Below are positions 1 to 7,475 of a stretch of 64,000 nucleotides of DNA, in pieces; within the stretch, counting starts at the first letter, position 1; every line of letters starts with the position of its first letter. The position numbers and the translations under genes are program-made. Origin of the DNA: Klebsiella africana. Its GTDB lineage: Bacteria; Pseudomonadota; Gammaproteobacteria; Enterobacterales; Enterobacteriaceae. The notes below the pieces were generated by a model. That model saw nothing but the letters and a program-made list of their open reading frames with translations. It ran no database searches and was not told where the DNA came from. The stretch lies in NCBI RefSeq assembly GCF_020526085.1, contig NZ_CP084874.1, positions 3,720,001 through 3,784,000 of the forward strand, read 5' to 3'.

Positions 1-4
1 GCAC

Positions 5-60
5 GCCGTTTACCCGGCCTACGATCTTGTAGGCCCGTGCAACGTAGCGCCGCCGGGCAC
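5..60. repeat. REP/PU palindromic repeat pair downstream of ahpC
   Basis: Two imperfect palindromic-unit arms of the enterobacterial type (TACCCGGCCTAC ... GCCGCCGGGCAC) lie just after the ahpC stop codon. Such elements usually sit at the 3' ends of genes. ahpF would be expected beyond the left edge, with this repeat in the ahpC-ahpF gap. Confidence 0.75.
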
Positions 61-68
61 AAACAGAC

Positions 69-632
69 TTAGATCTTACCAACCAGATCTAAAGAAGGAG
101 CCAGCGTCGCTTCGCCTTCTTTCCATTTCGCCGGGCACACTTCGCCTGGGTGGGAAGCGACGTACTGCGCTGCTTTGATTTTACGCAGCAGGTCAGACGC
201 ATCACGGCCGATACCTTCAGCGGTAACTTCGATCGCCTGGATGATACCCTGCGGGTCAACGACGAAGGTAGCGCGGTCAGCCAGACCTTCATCTTCACGC
301 ATGTTGTCGAAGTTACGGGTCAGGGCGCCAGTCGGGTCGCCGATCATCGCATATTTGATTTTGGCGATGGTTTCAGAGCTGCTGTGCCACGCTTTGTGGG
401 TGAAGTGGGTATCGGTAGACACAGAGTAAACGTCTACGCCCAGCTTCTGCAGTTCTTCGTAATGGTCAGCCACGTCGCCCAGTTCAGTCGGGCAGACGAA
501 GGTAAAGTCAGCCGGATAGAAGAAGAAGACGCTCCAGCGGCCTTCGGTGTCTTTCTCGGTGACTTCGATGAATTCACCATTTTTGAATGCCTGGTTTTTG
601 AACGGTTTGATTTTGGTGTTAATTAAGGACAT
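69..632 (-). CDS. ahpC: Alkyl hydroperoxide reductase subunit C (2-Cys peroxiredoxin)
   Basis: AhpC is a cytoplasmic peroxidase that reduces H2O2 and organic hydroperoxides; AhpF recycles it. The 187-residue length is the family norm. The peroxidatic cysteine is Cys47 in the FTFVCPTEL motif and the resolving cysteine is Cys166 in GEVCPAKW, so it is a typical 2-Cys enzyme. The gene is divergent from dsbG, as in E. coli, and both are known OxyR targets there. ahpF is not in the window but should follow downstream to the left. The start is preceded by a GGAGG-type ribosome site. Confidence 0.98.
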   Translation of the reverse strand: MSLINTKIKPFKNQAFKNGEFIEVTEKDTEGRWSVFFFYPADFTFVCPTELGDVADHYEELQKLGVDVYSVSTDTHFTHKAWHSSSETIAKIKYAMIGDPTGALTRNFDNMREDEGLADRATFVVDPQGIIQAIEVTAEGIGRDASDLLRKIKAAQYVASHPGEVCPAKWKEGEATLAPSLDLVGKI

Positions 633-811
633 CTATACTTCCTCCGTGTTTTCGTTGAGGTCTAAGTTAACGAATTTTTCCTGACCCGACCAATGCGTTT
701 ACATTATCGAATCAATAAGCGTTATCTAACAACCGGAACAAGACAACTCTGTGAACCTGTCGACGCGTTCAGCGCTAATCGCTGTTTTTCGCATCATTTG
801 CCGCGACAAAA

Positions 812-838
812 GTAAAAAGGCCACCTTTTCAGGCGGCC
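812..838 (-). terminator. Intrinsic terminator oriented on the minus strand
   Basis: Arms GGCCGCC and GGTGGCC (one G-T wobble) with a six-base loop are followed by TTTTTAC on the minus strand. On the plus strand there is no T-run after the stem, so the orientation is clear. It lies between the divergent promoters of ahpC and dsbG. Confidence 0.5.
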
Positions 839-886
839 CCGTTACCTGAAATACCCGAAGGTAGGTTCAGCGCCAGTCAGACTGGC
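813..886 (-). ncRNA. Candidate small structured RNA or attenuator in the ahpC-dsbG gap
   Basis: Reading the minus strand there are three successive hairpins. One has perfect arms GCCAGTC/GACTGGC (872-886). One is formed by 846-870 with an inner TACC-TTCG-GGTA stem. The last has seven-base arms at 819-825 and 832-838 and is followed directly by five T. The last is a good intrinsic terminator for minus-strand transcription, yet no minus-strand gene ends here. The 5' end is unknown. It could be a small RNA, or an early-terminated leader of a minus-strand transcript. I do not recognise it as a named RNA. Confidence 0.3.
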
Positions 887-900
887 TATGTGTTGCGCTC

Positions 901-917
901 TACATTACCTTAATGTA
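901..917. promoter_or_regulatory. 17-bp palindrome, possible operator
   Basis: TACATTA-CCT-TAATGTA has perfect seven-base arms and a three-base centre, upstream of dsbG and of the candidate minus-strand RNA. I do not recognise the binding protein. Confidence 0.3.
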
Positions 918-980
918 ACAGCATCCAGGATTACATCACCCACGCCAGGAAAGGGCAATCCGTCATTCTGCTGATCTTGC

Positions 981-995
981 CTATGACTGTGATAG
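981..995. promoter_or_regulatory. Candidate OxyR site core
   Basis: CTAT-N7-ATAG matches the two central tetrads of the OxyR motif (ATAG-N7-CTAT-N7-ATAG-N7-CTAT) at the right spacing; the outer tetrads match poorly. It is about 50 bases before dsbG. In E. coli OxyR is known to control both ahpC and dsbG, which makes this location plausible. Confidence 0.4.
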
Positions 996-1043
996 GTTCG
1001 GCAATCGTTTTGCCTTTTCCTGCTGATTTTACAAGGAATACGC

Positions 1044-1793
1044 ATGTTAAAACGTCTGCTGTTACTGAGCTTTCTGCCTTTATGTAGTTATGCGCAAGAG
1101 CTGCCCGCTCCGGTAAAAGCAATAGAAAAACAGGGCATTACCATCATAAAGCCCTTTGACGCTCCGGGAGGAATGAAAGGCTGGCTGGGTAAATATCAGG
1201 ATATGGGGGTCGCCATCTACCTAACACCCGACGGTAAACACGCGATCTCCGGCTATATGTATGATGAGAACGGCAGTAACCTCAGCGAGCAGCTGTTTCA
1301 AAAAGAACTCTATACCCCGGCGGGACAAGAGATGTGGAAGAAGATGGCCAGCGCCCACTGGCTGCAGGATGGCCACAAGGACGCTCCCATTGTGCTGTAT
1401 GTCTTTGCCGATCCCTTCTGTCCCTACTGCAAGCAGTTCTGGCAGCAATCCCGCCCCTGGGTAGAGGCCGGTAAAGTGCAGATCCGCACTCTGCTGGTGG
1501 GGGTGATCAAGCCGGAGAGCCCGGCCACCGCCGCGGCGATTCTCGCCAGCAACGATCCGGCGAAAACCTGGCATGATTACGAGCAATCGAATGGGAAAAT
1601 GGCTCTGACGATCCCGAAAGCAATTCCGCCGGAGAAAATGAAAATGCTCAACGTCAATCAGCAGCTGATGGACGATCTGGGAGCCAACGTCACACCGGCT
1701 ATTTACTATATGAATAAAGAAAATATGCTCCAGCAGGTCGTGGGGCTACCGGATGAAGAAAAGCTGCATATTATGATGGGTGAACCAGAGTAA
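1044..1793 (+). CDS. dsbG: Periplasmic thiol:disulfide interchange protein DsbG
   Basis: DsbG is a homodimeric periplasmic protein that keeps single cysteines reduced or isomerises disulfides, and it is recycled by DsbD. A 17-residue signal peptide ([17 protein letters not shown]) precedes the mature [12 protein letters not shown]. The thioredoxin-fold active site is CPYC at residues 126-129 within [14 protein letters not shown], and a cis-proline region (NVTPAIYYM) follows. The 249-residue length fits the family. The start has an AAGGA ribosome site eight bases upstream. It is divergent from ahpC. Confidence 0.97.
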   Translation: MLKRLLLLSFLPLCSYAQELPAPVKAIEKQGITIIKPFDAPGGMKGWLGKYQDMGVAIYLTPDGKHAISGYMYDENGSNLSEQLFQKELYTPAGQEMWKKMASAHWLQDGHKDAPIVLYVFADPFCPYCKQFWQQSRPWVEAGKVQIRTLLVGVIKPESPATAAAILASNDPAKTWHDYEQSNGKMALTIPKAIPPEKMKMLNVNQQLMDDLGANVTPAIYYMNKENMLQQVVGLPDEEKLHIMMGEPE

Positions 1794-1971
1794 TCCGATT
1801 GCATTATGGCGCCAGATAATAGCAACCGCTGGCGCCACTCGCGCAAATACGTTATATTTAGCAGAACTTAACGTTATTTGCCGACAAGTAAATTCATATC
1901 GCAAATATTAAGCCACTCAACATTCTCATTAAGAATATTAAAATCTTCGCTGATAACACAGGACTGCGTTA

Positions 1972-2904
1972 ATGGCAAATCTTTACGATCTGAAAAAGTT
2001 CGATTTGAATTTATTGGTTATTTTTGAGTGTATCTATCAACATTTAAGCATCAGCAAAGCGGCAGCGATGTTATTTATCACCCCATCAGCAGTGAGTCAA
2101 TCGCTACAGCGCCTTCGCCAGCAGTTAGACGATCCGTTATTTGTTCGCGTCGGTAAAGGCATGACCCCCACTACCGCCTGCGTGAATCTGCATTATCATT
2201 TGCAACAAAACCTCGAACAGCTGGAAAAAACGATTAATCTCAATAACCGCTCCGAATTACGTAAACGCATCGTCATCTATGGCCCGCCGCTGTTCTGTTC
2301 AGTCAACAGCCATTTTATGATTAATCAGCTCTGTCATCAGGCGAACTTGCAGATTGAGCACCATAATCTCACTTCCACGGAATCCGCTGAGGAATTACTG
2401 GCCTACCGCCAGGCGGACCTGGTGTTCACCCGAATGCCCATCAACAACCGCGCCACCGTCTGCCAGCCCTATCAGACGGTGCAGACCCTGGCAGTGTGTC
2501 GGGCAGACCATCCGCGGCGGGAGCAGCTCACCTCGGTTGATGCGCTGGCGAAGGAGTTTTTCACCCATTATATTACCAACGATCCCGTTATTCAGCGCGT
2601 GCAGCAAAGCAGCACGTCGTGGCTCAATCCGCGTAATATTGCTTTTCGCAGCGACTCATTTATGACCATTCTTAACATGATCAATAAAACCGACTTAATT
2701 GGCTTCTTACCCTCTTATTTATTCGATTTTATTTCTCCAGCCATGCAGCTTCACGCCATCAATATAGCCGAGCTCTTTCCGGATATCACGATATATATTA
2801 ACTATCATCAATCATCGACACAAAATCATTTTTTATCTGAATTAATATCCATCTTAATGAATGACAGAGATGCATCACTCCCTCAACTTAATAACAGCGA
2901 GTAA
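1972..2904 (+). CDS. ybdO: LysR-family transcriptional regulator YbdO
   Basis: This 310-residue protein begins with a LysR winged helix-turn-helix (about residues 10-70, with SISKAAAMLFITPSAVSQSLQRLRQQ), followed by a co-inducer domain. The N-terminus (MANLYDLKKFDLNLLVIFECIYQH) and its position after dsbG match E. coli YbdO. The effector cannot be read from the sequence. The gene and its upstream region are more AT-rich than the neighbours. No obvious operon partner: it runs in the same direction as ybdN but 107 bases before it. Confidence 0.9.
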   Translation: MANLYDLKKFDLNLLVIFECIYQHLSISKAAAMLFITPSAVSQSLQRLRQQLDDPLFVRVGKGMTPTTACVNLHYHLQQNLEQLEKTINLNNRSELRKRIVIYGPPLFCSVNSHFMINQLCHQANLQIEHHNLTSTESAEELLAYRQADLVFTRMPINNRATVCQPYQTVQTLAVCRADHPRREQLTSVDALAKEFFTHYITNDPVIQRVQQSSTSWLNPRNIAFRSDSFMTILNMINKTDLIGFLPSYLFDFISPAMQLHAINIAELFPDITIYINYHQSSTQNHFLSELISILMNDRDASLPQLNNSE

Positions 2905-3011
2905 CTGTTCCGTTTATTTTTCGCGACCGGTCAGAATGCAGGTCGACCATTAATTTCGTAGTCCTCATCGTTTATACTAAACAAACGGGAAACTCTACTA
3001 TTAAAGGATTA

Positions 3012-4241
3012 ATGGTTATGTCCTTCATCAAATATCCCTTACCGGAATCGGTGCTGCAGGCAACTGAGCAGCGCATCCAATGGGTCATGGATAATTTTTC
3101 ACGCATCTGCGTGTCTTTCTCTGGGGGAAAAGACTCCACCGTTATGCTGCATTTAACCGCGCAGGCGGCGCGGTTACAGGGGAAAAAAATCTGCGTGTTG
3201 TTTATCGACTGGGAAGCGCAGTTCTCCTGCACCATTGCCCATTGTGAAAAACTACGCACCTTGTATCAGGATGTTATCGAAGCCTTTTACTGGGTCGCTC
3301 TGCCGCTCACCACCCAAAATGCCCTGACGCAGTATAAACCGCAATGGCAATGCTGGGAGCCAGGGGCCAACTGGGTCCGCCAGCCGCCGCCCTGGGCCAT
3401 TACCCATCCGGGCTATTTTCCGTTTTATCAACCGGGAATGAGCTTTGAGGCCTTTGTCAGCCACTTTGCTGAGTGGTTTTCACAGCGGCGCCCTGCCGCT
3501 GTGCTGGTGGGCATTCGTGCCGACGAGTCACTGAATCGCTTTATGACCATCTCTTCGCAGCGTAAACAGCGCTTCGCCGATGATAAACCGTGGACCACCT
3601 CGGCGCCGGGCGGCCACGCCTGGTACATCTACCCGCTCTATGACTGGAAAACGGCCGATATCTGGACCTGGTTTGCGAAAAGTGGGCAGACTTATAACCC
3701 ACTGTACGATCTGATGTATCAGGCTGGGGTGCCGCTGCGCTATATGCGCATTTGTGAACCCTTTGGTCCCGAGCAGCGCCAGGGGCTGTGGCTGTATCAC
3801 GTGCTGGAGCCTGAGCGCTGGGCCGCGATGTGCCAGCGGGTGAGCGGCGCGCACAGCGGCGGCGTCTATGCCGGGCATGATAATCAGTTCTACGGTCATC
3901 GGAAAATCGACAAGCCCGATCACCTGACGTGGAAAAGCTACGCCCTGTTCCTGCTCGACAGCATGCCGGAAACCACCGCCGAGCACTACCGCAATAAAAT
4001 CGCCGTCTATCTGCGCTGGTATCAGAAAAAAGGCATGGAAGATATTCCCGATACCCAACCTGCGGACATTGGCACCAAAGATATCCCATCCTGGCGGCGA
4101 GTCTGCAAAGTACTGCTCAATAACGACTACTGGTGCCGTCAGCTCTCGTTTAGCCCAACCAAAAGCAGCCATTATCAGCGCTACCGTAAACGCATGGAAA
4201 AACATCGCCAACAATGGGGGATATTATGCAACAACAACTGA
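3012..4241 (+). CDS. ybdN: YbdN, PAPS-reductase/PP-loop ATPase family protein (IbrA-like)
   Basis: A 409-residue protein with the N-type ATP-pyrophosphatase signature SFSGGKDSTVML at about residue 37, the mark of PAPS reductase, tRNA thiolation and DndC-type enzymes. It resembles IbrA, reported as a regulator with IbrB in some E. coli prophages. No iron-sulfur cysteine cluster typical of DndC is evident. The reaction is not established; adenylation of a substrate is the family expectation. The start could be Met1 (3012) or Met3 (3018). It overlaps ybdM, so the two are translationally coupled. Confidence 0.88.
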   Translation: MVMSFIKYPLPESVLQATEQRIQWVMDNFSRICVSFSGGKDSTVMLHLTAQAARLQGKKICVLFIDWEAQFSCTIAHCEKLRTLYQDVIEAFYWVALPLTTQNALTQYKPQWQCWEPGANWVRQPPPWAITHPGYFPFYQPGMSFEAFVSHFAEWFSQRRPAAVLVGIRADESLNRFMTISSQRKQRFADDKPWTTSAPGGHAWYIYPLYDWKTADIWTWFAKSGQTYNPLYDLMYQAGVPLRYMRICEPFGPEQRQGLWLYHVLEPERWAAMCQRVSGAHSGGVYAGHDNQFYGHRKIDKPDHLTWKSYALFLLDSMPETTAEHYRNKIAVYLRWYQKKGMEDIPDTQPADIGTKDIPSWRRVCKVLLNNDYWCRQLSFSPTKSSHYQRYRKRMEKHRQQWGILCNNN

Positions 4242-4852
4242 CGCAGGCGCTGGAAGCTTACCTGCAAACGCTGGATGACGAGGCGCGCATCGAGGCAATT
4301 AATGCGTTTCGCCAGGTGCTCCACCACCACAGCCCCTTCCGCGCCCAGCCCGTTGACTGCGTGCTATGGGTAAAACAGGAGCAAGTCATCCCCAACGACT
4401 ACAACCCGAATAACGTGGCGCCACCGGAAAAACGCCTTTTACAAACCTCACTGGAAGCCGACGGTTTTACCCAGCCGGTCGTCGTCATCCAGCAAAGCCC
4501 ACAGGCGTATACGATTGTCGACGGCTTTCACCGTCATGAGCTGGCCTGCAGCAAAGCGGCGCTGAAAAAAACGCTGAAAGGTTATCTGCCAGTGACCTGC
4601 CTGACGAGTGAAGCCGGCTCGCGTGATGGGCTGATGGCAGCGACCATACGCCATAACCGGGCACGCGGGCGCCACCAAATCCACGCCATGTCGGAGATTG
4701 TCCGCGAGCTGACCCAGCTTGGCTGGACGCCGCAGAAAATCGGCAAAGAGCTGGGGATGGATGCCGATGAGGTATTACGCCTGAAGCAAATTAGCGGTCT
4801 CACGGAGATGTTCGCTGGCCGCCAGTTCTCCCAGGCGTGGACGATTAAGTGA
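4226..4852 (+). CDS. ybdM: YbdM, ParB/sulfiredoxin-fold protein (IbrB-like)
   Basis: A 208-residue protein with an N-terminal ParB/Srx-like domain: the VIPNDYNPNNVAPPE region and the VDGFHRHELA motif, typical of this nucleotide-binding fold. A helical C-terminus (KIGKELGMDADEVLRLKQI) looks like a helix-turn-helix. The chosen start at 4226 has a GGGGGATATT ribosome site; an in-frame ATG at 4214 would give four more residues. It overlaps the end of ybdN by 16 bases, and its stop directly abuts the convergent ybdL stop. With YbdN it forms the conserved IbrA/IbrB-type pair of unknown biochemical role. Confidence 0.87.
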   Translation: MQQQLTQALEAYLQTLDDEARIEAINAFRQVLHHHSPFRAQPVDCVLWVKQEQVIPNDYNPNNVAPPEKRLLQTSLEADGFTQPVVVIQQSPQAYTIVDGFHRHELACSKAALKKTLKGYLPVTCLTSEAGSRDGLMAATIRHNRARGRHQIHAMSEIVRELTQLGWTPQKIGKELGMDADEVLRLKQISGLTEMFAGRQFSQAWTIK

Positions 4853-6013
4853 CTACAGCTGACACAAACGCGTCGCCGCAGCCAACAGAGTCGCCGGCTG
4901 TTTGGCGAAGCACAAGCGGATCAGCTTGTGCGGGAACGGAGCGGCGCAGAAGACGGAGAGCGGGATCGCCGCCACGCCGATCTCAGTGGTCAGCCAGCGA
5001 CAGAAACTGACATCGTCAAGATCGGAGATGGCGCTGTAGTCCGCCAACAGGAAATAGGTCCCTTCACAGGGCAGGATTTCCAGCCGGCTTGGGCGCAGCG
5101 CCTCGATAAACAGATCGCGACGTTCCCGATAAAACGCCGGCAGCTTACGATAGTGCTCTGGCGCTTCGCGCAGCATGTCGGCGATAGCCAGCTGTGCCGG
5201 GGTATTCACCGAGAAGGTCAGATACTGGTGCACCTTGCGCAGTTCGGCGCTGATGGCCGCCGGGGCCACGCAGTAGCCGACCTTCCAGCCAGTCATATGA
5301 AAGGTTTTGCCAAACGAAGAGACCGCCACCGCCCGCTCGCGCAGCTGCGGATGCGCCAGCACGCTGGCGTGGCCGCCCTCAGCAAAGCAGATATGCTCAT
5401 AGACTTCATCGCTCAGGACATAGATCTCGCGTTCGGCGATCGCCTGCCACAGGGCGGCAAAATCCTCGCGTTGCCAGACGGTGGCCGAGGGGTTGTGCGG
5501 GGTGTTGAGGATCACCAGACGGGTTTTATCGCTCAGGGCGGCGGCAAATTGCTGCCAGTCGACGCGAAAATGCGGCGGCTGCAGCGCAATGCGGCGTAAC
5601 TCGCCGCCGGCCAGCGCCACCGCGGGGGCGTAGCTGTCATAGCTGGGATCGAAACAGATCACCTCGTCGCCGCGGCGTACCAGGGCGGTGATCGCCGCGT
5701 ACAGGGCCTCCGTTGCGCCGGCGGTGACCGTGATATCGCTGTTAACGTCGGGCTGGTAACCATACAGCTCCGCCGTCTTCCCGGCGATCGCCTCGCGCAG
5801 CGCCGGCACGCCGGTCATCGGGGCATACTGATTCGCCCCCTGCGCCACATGGTAGGCCAGACGCTCCTGAAGATAGCGCGGGCCGTCAAAATCGGGAAAG
5901 CCCTGAGACAAGTTAATGGCCTGATGCTGCTGAGCCAGGGCGCTCATCTGGGTAAAAATCGTGGTGCCGAGCGCAGGGAGTTTACTCTCTGGAATCAAGG
6001 AGTTGTTGCTCAT
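4853..6013 (-). CDS. ybdL: Methionine aminotransferase (PLP enzyme, MtnE role)
   Basis: A 386-residue class I aminotransferase. The PLP lysine lies in SSFGKTFHMTGWKVGY and the cofactor-binding NTPHNPSATVW segment is present. E. coli YbdL prefers methionine, histidine and phenylalanine as amino donors. Here it sits opposite mtnC-mtnD, so the natural role is the last step of methionine salvage, transamination of 2-oxo-4-methylthiobutanoate. The divergent control region has MetJ-type boxes. Confidence 0.95.
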   Translation of the reverse strand: MSNNSLIPESKLPALGTTIFTQMSALAQQHQAINLSQGFPDFDGPRYLQERLAYHVAQGANQYAPMTGVPALREAIAGKTAELYGYQPDVNSDITVTAGATEALYAAITALVRRGDEVICFDPSYDSYAPAVALAGGELRRIALQPPHFRVDWQQFAAALSDKTRLVILNTPHNPSATVWQREDFAALWQAIAEREIYVLSDEVYEHICFAEGGHASVLAHPQLRERAVAVSSFGKTFHMTGWKVGYCVAPAAISAELRKVHQYLTFSVNTPAQLAIADMLREAPEHYRKLPAFYRERRDLFIEALRPSRLEILPCEGTYFLLADYSAISDLDDVSFCRWLTTEIGVAAIPLSVFCAAPFPHKLIRLCFAKQPATLLAAATRLCQL

Positions 6014-6080
6014 TCTTTTTGTACCGATTGTAATGCTGTTGTTGAAGCCACTATAACACGATGTTAATATTTGGCAATCA

Positions 6081-6104
6081 AGACGCTTAGACGTCTAAAT
6101 GCTA
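6081..6104. promoter_or_regulatory. MetJ operator (tandem met boxes) between ybdL and mtnC
   Basis: Contiguous eight-base boxes run from 6081: AGACGCTT, then a perfect AGACGTCT (6089-6096), then a weak third box. MetJ binds arrays of at least two AGACGTCT-like boxes with S-adenosylmethionine as co-repressor. The site lies 67 bases before ybdL and 36 before mtnC, so it can repress both directions. Confidence 0.85.
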
Positions 6105-6139
6105 ATGTTATTCCACGCTACGCCCACTCTGGAGAAACC

Positions 6140-6829
6140 ATGATCCGCGCCATCGTGACCGACATAGAAGGCACCACCAGCGATATCCGCTTCGTGCATA
6201 ACGTGCTGTTCCCCTACGCCCGCGAACGACTGGCCGGCTTTGTGACCGCTCAGCAGCACGCTGAACCGGTCAAAACCATTCTCGACAACCTGCGCCGCGA
6301 GACAGACGCCCCGGCCGCCAGCACCGCCGACCTTATCACTACCCTCTTCGCCTTTATGGACGAAGACCGTAAATCCACGGCGCTGAAGGCGCTGCAGGGG
6401 ATCATCTGGCGCGACGGCTACCTCAACGGCGACTTTACCGGTCATCTCTACCCGGACGTACTGCCGGCGCTGGAGAAATGGAAAGCGCAGGGTATTGATC
6501 TGTATGTATATTCCTCAGGCTCCGTGGCTGCGCAGAAATTATTATTTGGCTACAGCGATGAAGGTGATATTACTCATCTGTTCACGGGCTATTTCGATAC
6601 CCTGGTAGGCGCCAAACGTGAGGTGCAGTCCTACCGTAACATTGCTGAACACCTGGGCCTCGCGCCCGGGGCCATCCTGTTCCTGTCGGACATCCATCAG
6701 GAACTTGATGCCGCCGAGGCCGCGGGTTTGCGCACTGTGCAGCTGGTACGCGGCGACCGCGACCCGGCAAGCCATCACCCTCAGGTTCAGCGTTTTGACG
6801 ACATTCATCCGGAGCAGATCCCAGCATGA
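6140..6829 (+). CDS. mtnC: Enolase-phosphatase E1
   Basis: A bifunctional HAD-superfamily enzyme of methionine salvage: it enolises 2,3-diketo-5-methylthiopentyl-1-phosphate and then dephosphorylates it to the acireductone. The HAD nucleophile motif is [11 protein letters not shown] near residue 5, and the late motif is [13 protein letters not shown]. Start 6140 ([11 protein letters not shown]) has GGAG six bases upstream; the open frame extends to 6071 but that part overlaps the met boxes. The 229-residue length matches the Klebsiella E1 enzyme. It overlaps mtnD by ATGA. Confidence 0.97.
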   Translation: MIRAIVTDIEGTTSDIRFVHNVLFPYARERLAGFVTAQQHAEPVKTILDNLRRETDAPAASTADLITTLFAFMDEDRKSTALKALQGIIWRDGYLNGDFTGHLYPDVLPALEKWKAQGIDLYVYSSGSVAAQKLLFGYSDEGDITHLFTGYFDTLVGAKREVQSYRNIAEHLGLAPGAILFLSDIHQELDAAEAAGLRTVQLVRGDRDPASHHPQVQRFDDIHPEQIPA

Positions 6830-7368
6830 GCGCATTAACTCTTTTTTCCGTGACCGATCCGCAAACGCCGGTCTGGCACAGCACCGACGCCAAAGCGATT
6901 CAGGATCAACTTAACGCCAAAGGCGTCCGCTTCGAGCGCTGGCAGGCCGACCGCGATCTCGGCGCAAACCCCAGCGCAGAAACGGTGATTGCCGCTTATC
7001 AGCATGCGATTGATAAACTGGTCGCCGAAAAGGGCTACCAGAGCTGGGACGTCATCAGTCTGCGCGCCGATAACCCGCAGAAAGCGGCGCTGCGGGAAAA
7101 ATTCCTGAACGAGCACACCCATGGCGAAGACGAGGTCCGGTTTTTTGTCGAGGGCGCTGGCCTGTTCTGCCTGCACATTGGCGACGAGGTGTTCCAGGTG
7201 CTGTGCGAAAAGAACGATCTGATTTCGGTTCCCGCCCACACTCCGCACTGGTTTGATATGGGTTCAGAACCGAACTTCACCGCCATTCGCATTTTTGATA
7301 ACCCGGAAGGCTGGATCGCCCAGTTTACCGGCGACGATATCGCCAGCGCCTATCCGCGGCTGGCGTAA
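6826..7368 (+). CDS. mtnD: Acireductone dioxygenase (ARD)
   Basis: A 180-residue cupin metalloenzyme. The metal ligands are in [12 protein letters not shown] (His97, His99, Glu103) plus a later histidine in PAHTPHWFD. With Fe2+ the Klebsiella enzyme gives the methionine keto-acid precursor and formate; with Ni2+ it gives carbon monoxide and methylthiopropionate. The start overlaps the mtnC stop (ATGA), so the pair is coupled and under the same MetJ operator. Confidence 0.97.
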   Translation: MSALTLFSVTDPQTPVWHSTDAKAIQDQLNAKGVRFERWQADRDLGANPSAETVIAAYQHAIDKLVAEKGYQSWDVISLRADNPQKAALREKFLNEHTHGEDEVRFFVEGAGLFCLHIGDEVFQVLCEKNDLISVPAHTPHWFDMGSEPNFTAIRIFDNPEGWIAQFTGDDIASAYPRLA

Positions 7369-7410
7369 CGTCCACCTGTCATCAGTCTTAAACCACGAGG
7401 CGCGGGCTTT

Positions 7411-7447
7411 GCCGGAGGCGGCGCATACCGCGCCTTCTCCCGGCTAC
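7411..7447. repeat. PU-like palindrome in the mtnD/molybdoenzyme convergent gap
   Basis: GCCGGAGGCGGCGC ... GCGCCTTCTCCCGGCTAC forms a REP-like inverted repeat between the convergent stops of mtnD and the molybdoenzyme gene, and probably shields the two 3' ends. Confidence 0.6.
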
Positions 7448-7475
7448 CCGCCCCGCCGCCGGCGAGCGCCAACAC

